Positions 17,096 through 24,338 of a stretch of 64,000 nucleotides of DNA are shown here, piece by piece. The stretch is from Lachnospiraceae bacterium (GTDB lineage Bacteria; Bacillota; Clostridia; Lachnospirales; Lachnospiraceae), in assembly GCA_017556805.1 (NCBI GenBank), contig JAFYMC010000008.1, positions 1-64,000 of the forward strand. Reading direction: 5' to 3'. The position numbers and the translations under genes are program-made. The notes below the pieces were generated by a model, which saw only the letters and a program-made list of their open reading frames with translations, was not told the origin of the DNA and ran no database searches. Every line of letters begins with the position of its first letter. Positions within the stretch are counted from its first letter, which is position 1.

Positions 17096-18115
17096 ATGGA
17101 AAAAGACGATATTATTATCAGAGAGGCGGTCATCCATATTTTGGATTCCATGGTGGGAATGCCGGTGCTTTCGGATTCCTTGCTTGAGATGGGACCGGAT
17201 TTGTGCGATTTTTTGCGGAATCATATTTATAAGCTGTTGTCGGGAGATGATTTGAAGAATTGTGTGTTTGATACGGAGTCTTCCGAGGTGTATGCGGTAC
17301 TCAGAGATTTCCGGGAAGAGAATCTGATTCCGGTGAGCAAGCAACTGGCGGGACAGCTTTACGAGATTATGAATTCTAACATTGATATTCCGGCGGGGGA
17401 TGTGTTTTTTGTGACTTTTCAGGTGGAGTCAAGACAACATCTGGCCATCCTTAAGATGAATTACAAGGAAGTGTATGTGCATTATACCTCTCTGGGTGAG
17501 CAGGACGAGAATATCAATGAAGTCATGAAGCAGACGGCAGCGCTGCCACTGGCGGGCGGTAAGCTTTCCGAGGCGGTACTTATCGACCTTGAGGGCGATG
17601 CGGTACGCCTGGTGGAGAAGAAGTTTCCGGTAAACGGAGAGAAGGTCAACTACCTGTCGGAGCTGTTCTTACATTGTCATGCCAGAATGTCCCAGAAGAC
17701 GAAGCTGGACCTTGTGACGAAAGCGGTGGAGCAGATTAATAAAAAGTACTACGACGATGATTTCGAGCAGAAGATGAAGACAAAGAGCGTGCTTCATGAG
17801 GAATGCGCGAAGTCCGAAGGCCCGATTAAGGTAGAGGAAATTGTAGAGAAAGTCTTTAAGGAAGCGGCTCCGGAGATTAAAGAGGAGTTTGTGGAGAAGC
17901 TGGAAAAGTACAAGCTTCCGAAGGAAGAGATTAAAATTCAGAGTGAGAAGACTACAAAGAAACTGGAAAAACAGTTCCTTACCACCGACAGCGGCATTGA
18001 AATTAATATTCCGATGGAGGAGTATAATAACAAGCAGCACGTGGAGTTTATTACGAATCCGGACGGTACGATTTCGGTGCTGATTAAAAATGTGAATCGG
18101 ATTACCAGTAAGTAG
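17096..18115 (+). CDS. Nucleoid-associated protein, NdpA/YejK-like
   Basis: The 339-aa product starts at ATG 17096 behind AGGAGAAAA. Its overall pattern matches the 37-kDa nucleoid-associated (NA37) family: an N-terminal helical region, the motif FFVTFQVESRQHLAILKM near 105-120, and a C-terminal basic/acidic alternating helical segment from about 215. In Escherichia coli the relative YejK is a spermidine nucleoid protein that interacts with topoisomerases. The role here is inferred only. It is followed by a terminator shared with the convergent gene at 18137-18400. Confidence 0.7.
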   Translation: MEKDDIIIREAVIHILDSMVGMPVLSDSLLEMGPDLCDFLRNHIYKLLSGDDLKNCVFDTESSEVYAVLRDFREENLIPVSKQLAGQLYEIMNSNIDIPAGDVFFVTFQVESRQHLAILKMNYKEVYVHYTSLGEQDENINEVMKQTAALPLAGGKLSEAVLIDLEGDAVRLVEKKFPVNGEKVNYLSELFLHCHARMSQKTKLDLVTKAVEQINKKYYDDDFEQKMKTKSVLHEECAKSEGPIKVEEIVEKVFKEAAPEIKEEFVEKLEKYKLPKEEIKIQSEKTTKKLEKQFLTTDSGIEINIPMEEYNNKQHVEFITNPDGTISVLIKNVNRITSK

Positions 18116-18122
18116 ATTATGT

Positions 18123-18169
18123 AGCCCTGTGGGAGATCAACAGTTATGATTGTCCCGCAGGGCTGTTTT
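18123..18169 (+). terminator. Intrinsic terminator between convergent genes
   Basis: A 12-bp stem AGCCCTGTGGGA/TCCCGCAGGGCT with one G-U pair is followed by GTTTTA. The stop of the minus-strand gene lies in the loop region, so its 3' end overlaps the hairpin. Confidence 0.75.
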
Positions 18170-18400
18170 ACATTCGATGTCCACAAGGATGATGTCCGGC
18201 CCGATTTGTTTGATGTTGCACCACGGAATCACATATTCGCAGGAATCACCAAAGAAACCGAAGAACTTCCCCGGACCAGGCACAATGATTTTTTCAAGAC
18301 ATCCGGTGCAGATGTTAAATTCCACATCACCGACGAACCCTAGGCGGGCACAGTCTCTGCAGTTAATGACTTCCTTTTGGCGTAAATCGTACAGACGCAT
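18137..18400 (-). CDS. YlmC/YmxH family PRC-barrel protein
   Basis: The 87-aa product reads on the minus strand from ATG 18400, preceded by GGAGGAT. It begins MRLYDLRQKEVINC, as in YlmC/YmxH proteins, which are single PRC-barrel domains conserved in spore-forming Firmicutes and often annotated as sporulation proteins. It has Cys pairs in NCRDC and CTGC that might bind metal. It is the only convincing minus-strand gene here and is divergent from the radical SAM operon. Confidence 0.85.
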   Translation of the reverse strand: MRLYDLRQKEVINCRDCARLGFVGDVEFNICTGCLEKIIVPGPGKFFGFFGDSCEYVIPWCNIKQIGPDIILVDIECKTALRDNHNC

Positions 18401-18456
18401 GGGATATCCTCCGGAAGAAGCGGTATAGTTCAGTATATGTAGGATTTTTGAAAATA

Positions 18457-18485
18457 TTGACGCATATTACGGTTTATGGTAAAAT
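18457..18485 (+). promoter_or_regulatory. Promoter of the radical SAM/lipoprotein operon
   Basis: TTGACG (18457-18462), a 17-base spacer and TAAAAT (18480-18485), 48 bases before the start codon and divergent from the ylmC/ymxH-like gene. Confidence 0.65.
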
Positions 18486-18533
18486 TTTAATATGGATATC
18501 GTATGATTTTTTATTGCAAAAGAGGGGGGACTT

Positions 18534-19610
18534 ATGAGACTGACAAATGAGCAAAAAGTACAGCATATGACGGATCTTGCGGCCTATAAGAGAAGGCTTT
18601 GGAGACAGCCCCAGCTTCGAAATCTTTTTTTGGAGCTGACCATGGACTGCAATGAGCGTTGTCTGCATTGCGGAAGCCGGTGCGGTGAGGTAAAAAGCGA
18701 GCTTTTAAGTGTAGAGACCTATAAGACTTTTTTAGATAAGATAAAGGCAGATTTTGGGACAAAGGGACTTCAGATTTGCGTGACGGGCGGAGAACCGCTT
18801 CTTCGACCGGAGTTTTTTGAAATTATGGGCTATGCCCATAAACTTGGCTTTCACTGGGGCATGACCAGTAACGGGACGCTGATTGATACGGAGACAGCAA
18901 AGAAACTGCAGGAGTGCGGGATGGGAACGATTTCTATCAGCATCGATGGGTTACCGGAGACTCACGACTGGTTCCGGCAGACACCGGGCGGTTATGCTGC
19001 GGCCATGAGTGGCGTGGAGGCCTTGATTTCCAACGGAAGCTTTCAACATGTGCAGATTACGACGGTGGTACATAAAAAGAATATCGGGGAATTGGATGCA
19101 TTGTATCGTATTATGGAGAACGTGGACATTGATTCCTGGCGTGTCATTAATCTGGAGCCGATGGGACGGGCGGAGGATATGCCGGAGCTTTTGCTTTTCC
19201 CGCAGGATTATGTGACCTTGTTTGAGTTTATCAAGGAAAAGCGCAGACAGGGAGAGCCGGTGCAATACGGATGCAGCCATTATCTGGGTGTAGAGTACGA
19301 GAGAGAGGTCAGAGATTGGTATTTCCTTTGTAACGCCGGTATTTATACGGCGGCAATCATGGCCAACGGGGATATCGGAGCTTGTCTTGATATCGAGCGC
19401 AGGCCGGAGCTGATTTACGGCAATATTTTAAAGGATGATTTTACGGAAGTGTGGAAGAGCGGGTTCGGAGCATACCGTCGGAATCTGTCCGAAGAAAACG
19501 AGACCTGCCGTACCTGTAAGGACCGGGAATTTTGCGGCGGAGGTGCGTTTCACAGCTGGGATTTTGACAAAAATAAGCAGAAGATGTGCTTTAAAGGAAC
19601 GTTGTTTTAG
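18534..19610 (+). CDS. Radical SAM/SPASM enzyme (rSAM/lipoprotein-system type)
   Basis: The 358-aa protein starts at ATG 18534 after AGAGGGGGG. The radical SAM cluster motif CNERCLHC supplies Cys39, Cys43 and Cys46, followed by GGEP (85-88). The SPASM region has Cys247, 266, 284, 325, 328, 334 and 352, enough for auxiliary 4Fe-4S clusters. Such enzymes modify peptides or proteins by radical chemistry. The phrases LRNLFLELT, YGCSHYLG, VRDWYFLCNAG and YGNILKDDFTEVW match my recollection of the Bacteroidetes family TIGR04133, which accompanies putative lipoproteins. Four tandem lipoprotein-like genes follow, the first 61 bases downstream with no terminator, making them the likely substrates. Confidence 0.85.
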   Translation: MRLTNEQKVQHMTDLAAYKRRLWRQPQLRNLFLELTMDCNERCLHCGSRCGEVKSELLSVETYKTFLDKIKADFGTKGLQICVTGGEPLLRPEFFEIMGYAHKLGFHWGMTSNGTLIDTETAKKLQECGMGTISISIDGLPETHDWFRQTPGGYAAAMSGVEALISNGSFQHVQITTVVHKKNIGELDALYRIMENVDIDSWRVINLEPMGRAEDMPELLLFPQDYVTLFEFIKEKRRQGEPVQYGCSHYLGVEYEREVRDWYFLCNAGIYTAAIMANGDIGACLDIERRPELIYGNILKDDFTEVWKSGFGAYRRNLSEENETCRTCKDREFCGGGAFHSWDFDKNKQKMCFKGTLF

Positions 19611-19671
19611 AGATAACATCAACAGGATGATTTATAACGGATTTGTATGACGAAGGGAAAGGGATGTGAGG

Positions 19672-20385
19672 ATGAAGAAGAGCAAAACGGCATAATTATT
19701 TACATCAATCTTTGCAGCGGCAGTGAATATGAACGGATGCGGGGTATACGGACCGCCGGAGTTTGATCCGAGCCAAAATATTGCTCAACCGGAATACGGA
19801 GCTCCGTACTATATGGAACCGACGATGGCGGTGACGACGACAGAGATGGACTGGTTAAGGGAGAACCGCTATGCGGTGTTTCGTGTAGTATCTGTCCCTG
19901 AGGCACTTCCGGAAGAAGAAGAGATTCCGGAGTATGTGATTTGCGGAGTGGAATTGTTGTCCTGTTATGCGGGAAACGATGAGAATTTAAGTAAGCTATC
20001 CCGGATTTCGTTTCGTGGTGAGGACCGACACCTGTTTGCCGAGGAAAATGTGATATTTGCGGAACTCGGGGAAGGAGTGTCGGAGGACGAAACATTTTGT
20101 TATGAAGTGAAATACGATGCATATGGCCCGGTAATGAATCGTTTTATTGACGGTAAATTAGTAGTTTGGGAAGAATTCAGAAACCACGAGAGCTATAAGT
20201 ATTTTTCGGATTTTAACGGCTATATGGAATGGAATTATCTGGTGAATCAAACCGGTGTTGTAAACGAAATAACCGGTGAACCGGTGTACTTTGCGGACGG
20301 GATGACGGTAGAGGAGGCAGCATTGTTCTTTACGGCGCTTCAGAAGGCACAGGAAGCGAACGAAAACGCATCCGGAAACGAGTAG
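19672..20385 (+). pseudogene. YGPP lipoprotein paralog 1, stop codon in the signal peptide
   Basis: From ATG 19672 the frame reads MKKSKTA, then TAA (19693-19695), then continues uninterrupted to 20385. Counting the stop as codon 8, the lipobox Cys falls at residue 23 and is followed by GVYGPP, as in the three sister genes. Sister gene 3 has TTA (Leu) at codon 8, so one T-to-A change explains the stop. The rest encodes about 215 residues homologous to paralog 2. Translation could restart at GTG 19723 or ATG 19729 but would lose the signal peptide. Either a recent null allele, a read-through product or a sequence error. Confidence 0.75.
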
Positions 20386-20422
20386 CTCCGGACGAAACCG
20401 GAGGTGAAAGGAGTGGGATAGT

Positions 20423-21136
20423 ATGAGAAAAGGAACGAAACTATTGGTAACCGCATCGGTATTTGCGGTAGCAATGAACGCAAATGCATGTATGTACGGA
20501 CCGCCGCCGGAGGGCTATGAGCGTATTCAGTCAGCTCCGCCGCCGGTGGTGGAAAATTTACATGTCATAGCAGAACCGCCGGATTGGTATTTTGCTGCCA
20601 TGGGACAGTATGCAGTGGTCCGATTGCTTTCGGCGGCGGAAACAGAGTCGGTATTTGACGGTCAGACCGGGGGAGCGGTATGTGAGGTTGAGCTTTTGTC
20701 TATTTATAACCCAAGGTTGGATTTGGGGTTACCGTCCAAAATCATAATTCCGGTAGAGGATGCTTCTTCGTTTTCCCAAGGAGATGTCTTATTTGTTGAA
20801 TTGGGGTCGATGAAATGGGACGGAGAAGCGTATACAACATGCCAACTTATGGAAAATGAAGAAGGGGCAATTTATGCGCCGTATGTGGACAATCGGCTGG
20901 TTCTTACGGAGAGGTTCACAAGGAGTTTCTTTTATGAAAGTCTGGCGGTCTATAATGCAGAAGTGCAAGAGTACCGGGTACAGTCGGAAAAGGGTGAAAG
21001 CTATTACATGGAGTACGGAACCCAGGCGTTTGAAGAAGGCATGACGCCGGAGGAAACAGAGGTATTCTTTCAGGAGTTTCAGAAAGCAAAGAAGGATTAT
21101 GAAGTGGTTTTGAATACAACAAACGGAGTGAAGTAG
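20423..21136 (+). CDS. YGPP lipoprotein-like paralog 2
   Basis: The 237-aa product starts at ATG 20423 after GGAGTGGGA. A short signal-like segment ends at Cys23 (ANAC), immediately followed by MYGPPPEGYE (YGPP at 25-28). The mature region (about 55-230) is homologous to paralog 1: both have AVxRxxS, VELLS and the C-terminal EEGMTPEE/DGMTVEE block. The lipobox is weak because position -3 is not Leu or Val. Family function unknown. Its place after the radical SAM enzyme suggests that the Tyr-Gly-Pro-Pro segment near the acyl-Cys is a modification target. Confidence 0.7.
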   Translation: MRKGTKLLVTASVFAVAMNANACMYGPPPEGYERIQSAPPPVVENLHVIAEPPDWYFAAMGQYAVVRLLSAAETESVFDGQTGGAVCEVELLSIYNPRLDLGLPSKIIIPVEDASSFSQGDVLFVELGSMKWDGEAYTTCQLMENEEGAIYAPYVDNRLVLTERFTRSFFYESLAVYNAEVQEYRVQSEKGESYYMEYGTQAFEEGMTPEETEVFFQEFQKAKKDYEVVLNTTNGVK

Positions 21137-21147
21137 GGAGGAGTTCA

Positions 21148-21438
21148 ATGAAAAAAGGAAAAAAGCTATTAGTAACCGCATCCTTGGTATCCACGGCAAT
21201 GACTGTGGGCGGATGCCGGTTCCTACCATGGATGAATGAAAATGCGGAAGTCTACGGACCGCCGCCGGATTATTATGTGACGGCAACGCCTGTTCCGGAG
21301 GCGGAAGAAGAAGCGGAGGGGCGATTTACGCCGACGCCGGAGGAGGATGAGGTATTTTCTCCGGAGGGGAATTTGGTAGAGTGTCTGTATGGACCGCCGT
21401 TGGATAGAGGTGCTATCCTGAAAGGAGAAGAAGAGTAG
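21148..21438 (+). CDS. YGPP lipoprotein-like paralog 3, short form
   Basis: The 96-aa product starts at ATG 21148 behind GGGAGGAG, 11 bases after paralog 2. It has a signal segment with lipobox TVGGC (Cys23), then RFLPWMNENAEVYGPPP (YGPP 36-39), an acidic Pro/Thr-rich stretch and a second copy of the motif as ECLYGPP (81-84). It lacks the large domain of paralogs 1 and 2. The first 90 bases are almost identical to paralog 4, indicating recent tandem duplication. Confidence 0.7.
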   Translation: MKKGKKLLVTASLVSTAMTVGGCRFLPWMNENAEVYGPPPDYYVTATPVPEAEEEAEGRFTPTPEEDEVFSPEGNLVECLYGPPLDRGAILKGEEE

Positions 21439-21450
21439 GGAGGACGCCGA

Positions 21451-21708
21451 ATGAAAAAAGGAAAAAAGCTATTAGTGACCGCATCCTTGGTATCCGCGGC
21501 AGTGACTGTGGGCGGATGCCGGTTTTTGCCATGGATGAATAACGATCAGCCGGTCTACGGTGTACCCATGGACCCTCGTGTTACACTGTCACCGATTCCG
21601 GACGATGTGGAAGAAGAGGTGGAAGGTGCGGATGTTACGCCGGTAGCGGAGGATGCGGACATCATAACGGCGTCGAATGTGGATAATAAGGAGAAGGAAC
21701 GTGAGTGA
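21451..21708 (+). CDS. YGPP lipoprotein-like paralog 4, short form
   Basis: The 85-aa product starts at ATG 21451 after GGGAGGACG. Its signal segment and lipobox TVGGC (Cys23) with RFLPWMN match paralog 3, followed by PVYGVPMD (YGVP at 36-39) and an acidic tail. It has only one motif copy. Its last codons overlap the start of the next gene by 8 bases, implying translational coupling with the membrane protein downstream. Confidence 0.7.
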   Translation: MKKGKKLLVTASLVSAAVTVGGCRFLPWMNNDQPVYGVPMDPRVTLSPIPDDVEEEVEGADVTPVAEDADIITASNVDNKEKERE

Positions 21709-22804
21709 GGTTGTTGGTTATATCGTATTAATACTTGTAATCGGTGTAATTCCCGGAGGATTGACTCTCTGGAATTGTTTCAATTTATTTGCTAAGTCGC
21801 CGAAAAAGCCGAAGCTGGCGTTCTGGCTGACCTTTTTCATCGGAGGAATACTATATGTTTTGCTATACGAAATCAGCTTCGATACCGCTGGAGACTGGTA
21901 TGAGGTGATTTATGACATCCAGTTTCATTACAGTATTTCCACCCAATACGGTGCGAGTGTTTATATTCCGGCGATACTCGGTGCTTTGGGAATGATGCTC
22001 TTGTGCGGGTGTAAGACGGAGAAGTTTTCGCCCCTTGTGTCGGCGTTTGCTGTTGCCGCAACGGTGCTGTTTCAGGTGCTTCAGATTGTGTATGCGGTAC
22101 AGATATCGAAACACATCAGTGAAGGCATTCTTCTTCTTTTTTACGTGTATCATGTGAACCTGTTTGTTTTGGCGGTGACGGGAGTCAGACGTCTGATGAA
22201 ACAGCAGATGCAGTATTATGAGAGTGTAAGAAGCGCCGGGGAGGAGCCGGAAGAAAGTACCGTAAAACAAGGCCGGCTGTACCGGACGGTGAATACCTTC
22301 TCAAGGTATACAGGGCTGATTTTTGTTTGTCTGTTTTTCATTATTGCAGTGTTTGAGATATTGTTTATTTTGTTCGGACAGGGCGTGGATGCGCCCATAA
22401 AGGCGTTCACGGATACGGCAGGGTGGACATTCTCCAAGCAGATTCCGCCGCCACCTATGGAATATGACGGGCATTACCTTTGCACCGTTGCGGCAGGCGG
22501 GCATAAGCGCGTGGTGAGGCCGCTACGTTACGGCCGAAGACGGGGCCAGACGATTGTGGTAAACCGTCAGCTTTGTATCGCTAATGCCTTTGAGGATTTT
22601 ATCAAAGAGAAGCTGCCGTGGTTTCATAAGGCGGTGCGGAACTTTTACGATACCCACGGGTATCCGTTGTCAAAGCACATTACGACACCGGCCCGGGCGG
22701 ATGTGGTGTATGTTTTGATGAAGCCGTTTGAGTGGTGCTTTTTGATTTTTTTGTATTTGTTTGATGTAAGACCGGAGGAGCGTATCGGAAGACAGTATCG
22801 GTAG
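21701..22804 (+). CDS. Polytopic membrane protein, DUF6688-like
   Basis: The start is set at GTG 21701, a few bases after AAGGAGAAGG; this overlaps the stop of paralog 4. The 367-aa protein has hydrophobic segments at about 5-27, 36-54, 85-102, 112-131, 135-158, 205-230 and near the C terminus. The soluble C-terminal part contains GHYLCTVAAGGHKRVVRPLR and RADVVYVLMKP, which I associate with DUF6688. Function unknown. Translational coupling to the lipoprotein genes suggests that it acts with them, for example in surface handling of the product. Confidence 0.65.
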   Translation: MSEVVGYIVLILVIGVIPGGLTLWNCFNLFAKSPKKPKLAFWLTFFIGGILYVLLYEISFDTAGDWYEVIYDIQFHYSISTQYGASVYIPAILGALGMMLLCGCKTEKFSPLVSAFAVAATVLFQVLQIVYAVQISKHISEGILLLFYVYHVNLFVLAVTGVRRLMKQQMQYYESVRSAGEEPEESTVKQGRLYRTVNTFSRYTGLIFVCLFFIIAVFEILFILFGQGVDAPIKAFTDTAGWTFSKQIPPPPMEYDGHYLCTVAAGGHKRVVRPLRYGRRRGQTIVVNRQLCIANAFEDFIKEKLPWFHKAVRNFYDTHGYPLSKHITTPARADVVYVLMKPFEWCFLIFLYLFDVRPEERIGRQYR

Positions 22805-22814
22805 GAGAAGGAAT

Positions 22815-23147
22815 ATGAAGAGAAGATTAAAACTGATCATTAGCTGTGTGTGTATTATATTAGACAGCCTCGCAACGCCATTTATTTTTAGTTATTTATA
22901 TTTAGCTTTTGGAATGTTGATTTGGACTTGTAAAAATAACTGTTTTGAGGTTCAACAGCTTGTTTATTGTCTTGTAATGGTTGTTCTGTTCCTTGCATAT
23001 AGTGTGTCGTTTGTGTGGTCAAACATATTTCTTTGCAAGCTTCTTTATCGTAAAAATATAAAGCTGGTTATTATACCGGTTCTTCTTTCTATAATTCTGA
23101 CTCTGATTTTCTTATTTACGGTAGCTTGGAATTTTGAGTGGGAATGA
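22815..23147 (+). CDS. Small hypothetical membrane protein, 110 aa
   Basis: ATG 22815 follows AGGAGAAGG, 10 bases after the previous stop. Three hydrophobic segments (about 5-36, 47-70 and 80-104) make up nearly the whole protein. Its codon use is more AT-rich than its neighbours. Not recognised. A terminator 38 bases downstream ends the radical SAM/lipoprotein operon. Confidence 0.55.
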   Translation: MKRRLKLIISCVCIILDSLATPFIFSYLYLAFGMLIWTCKNNCFEVQQLVYCLVMVVLFLAYSVSFVWSNIFLCKLLYRKNIKLVIIPVLLSIILTLIFLFTVAWNFEWE

Positions 23148-23184
23148 AACTTTCATTTTTTCGGCCAAGAAATATCAATATAAC

Positions 23185-23214
23185 AAGAGGCCTACATAAG
23201 TAGGCTTCTTTTTT
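23185..23214 (+). terminator. Terminator of the radical SAM/lipoprotein operon
   Basis: An 11-bp stem AAGAGGCCTAC/GTAGGCTTCTT with one G-U pair and loop ATAA is followed by a T tract. Confidence 0.9.
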
Positions 23215-23223
23215 AGATATAAC

Positions 23224-23249
23224 TTTACAGATAACTTGACACTTGTAAA
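23224..23249 (+). promoter_or_regulatory. Candidate operator (inverted repeat) over the nad promoter
   Basis: TTTACA (23224-23229) and TGTAAA (23244-23249) form a perfect inverted repeat with a 14-base gap, straddling the -35 box. The operon ends with the likely repressor gene niaR, so this is a plausible NiaR site, though I cannot match it to a known consensus. Confidence 0.4.
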
Positions 23250-23264
23250 TTTCTATGTTATACT
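23236..23264 (+). promoter_or_regulatory. Promoter of the nadABC-niaR operon
   Basis: Perfect TTGACA (23236-23241), a 17-base spacer and TATACT (23259-23264), about 60 bases before nadA. Confidence 0.85.
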
Positions 23265-23328
23265 GTGCCCAACATCTTGAAAAAGGGAGAGTTTGTGCGG
23301 TATATCTTGTGGCACAACATATATGTGT

Positions 23329-24237
23329 ATGGAGAATCGGTTAATTGCAGAGATACAGAAGTTAAAGAAAGAGAAGAATGCCATCATCTTAGCCCATTAT
23401 TATGTAAATGAGGAGTTACAGAAGCTGGCGGATTTTGTGGGGGATTCCTTTTATCTGGCCAAGGTGGCAAAGGGAACCGATGCGGATGTGGTAGTCTTTT
23501 GCGGCGTTTCCTTTATGGGAGAGAGTGCAAAGATGCTGAATCCGGAAAAGACGGTGCTGATGCCGGATATGACGGCGGATTGTCCCATGGCACATATGGC
23601 GCAGGTGGCGAAAATCAAGGAGCTGCGGGAGCAGTACGAGGATTTGGCAGTGGTTTGTTACATCAACTCCACGGCGGAGCTAAAGAGCTACAGTGATGTG
23701 TGCGTGACCTCCTCCAATGCGGTGAAGATTGTAAAGGCATTGCCGAATCAGAATATTTTCTTTATTCCGGACGTAAATCTGGGCCGGTTTGTGGCGGAGC
23801 AGGTGCCGGAAAAGAATGTGATTTTAAACGACGGATATTGTCCGATTCATAAAGATATCACCGGGACCGGTGTGAAGGAGCTGAAAAAGAAGCATCCGAA
23901 CGCGCTTGTGATGGCGCACCCGGAATGTAAGGAAAATGTGGTGAAGCTGGCGGATTACGTAGGCAGTACGGCGGATATGATTGCCTTTGCAAAGAACAGC
24001 GAGTGCAAGGAGTTTATCGTGTGTACCGAGGAAGGTGTGAATTACCGTCTGCGGGAGGATAACCCGGACAAGAAGTTTTATTTCGGCGGAGAATATTTGT
24101 GCCGTGATATGAAGTTAAATACGTTGGAAAAGATATTGCATGTACTTAAGACCGGAGAGAACGAAATGAAGCTCCCGGAAGAGCTTTGTGAGCGGGCGGT
24201 ACAGCCTCTTGAACGGATGCTGGAGTTGGCGAAGTAA
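23329..24237 (+). CDS. nadA: Quinolinate synthase NadA
   Basis: NadA condenses iminoaspartate with dihydroxyacetone phosphate to give quinolinate, using a 4Fe-4S cluster. The 302-aa form from ATG 23329 starts MENRLIAEIQKLKKEKNA, as expected for the family. The start is uncertain: AAGGGAGAG at 23283-23291 fits no in-frame start well, and TTG 23293 or ATG 23323 are alternatives. Family motifs include ILAHYYVNEELQ, VCYINSTAELK, AHPEC and CTEEGVNYRL; the Cys residues in VFCGVSFMG, AHPEC and CTEEG are the likely cluster ligands. First gene of the NAD operon. Confidence 0.95.
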   Translation: MENRLIAEIQKLKKEKNAIILAHYYVNEELQKLADFVGDSFYLAKVAKGTDADVVVFCGVSFMGESAKMLNPEKTVLMPDMTADCPMAHMAQVAKIKELREQYEDLAVVCYINSTAELKSYSDVCVTSSNAVKIVKALPNQNIFFIPDVNLGRFVAEQVPEKNVILNDGYCPIHKDITGTGVKELKKKHPNALVMAHPECKENVVKLADYVGSTADMIAFAKNSECKEFIVCTEEGVNYRLREDNPDKKFYFGGEYLCRDMKLNTLEKILHVLKTGENEMKLPEELCERAVQPLERMLELAK

Positions 24238-24338
24238 GGACGGGAGTAAGAGCCGAAAGTACGGAAATATGCACGGAATAGTGTAAATAAAGAGCCTATT
24301 GTCAACGGTTGCCGTAAAGGCAGAAGGATGTGACGATT

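Noticed and set aside
16107-17096. A 329-codon open frame on the minus strand opposite the APH-fold kinase gene
   Set aside because: It lies wholly antisense to a gene with clear catalytic motifs, has no ribosome site and its translation is Cys/His/Ile-rich without family features; it is a codon-bias shadow.
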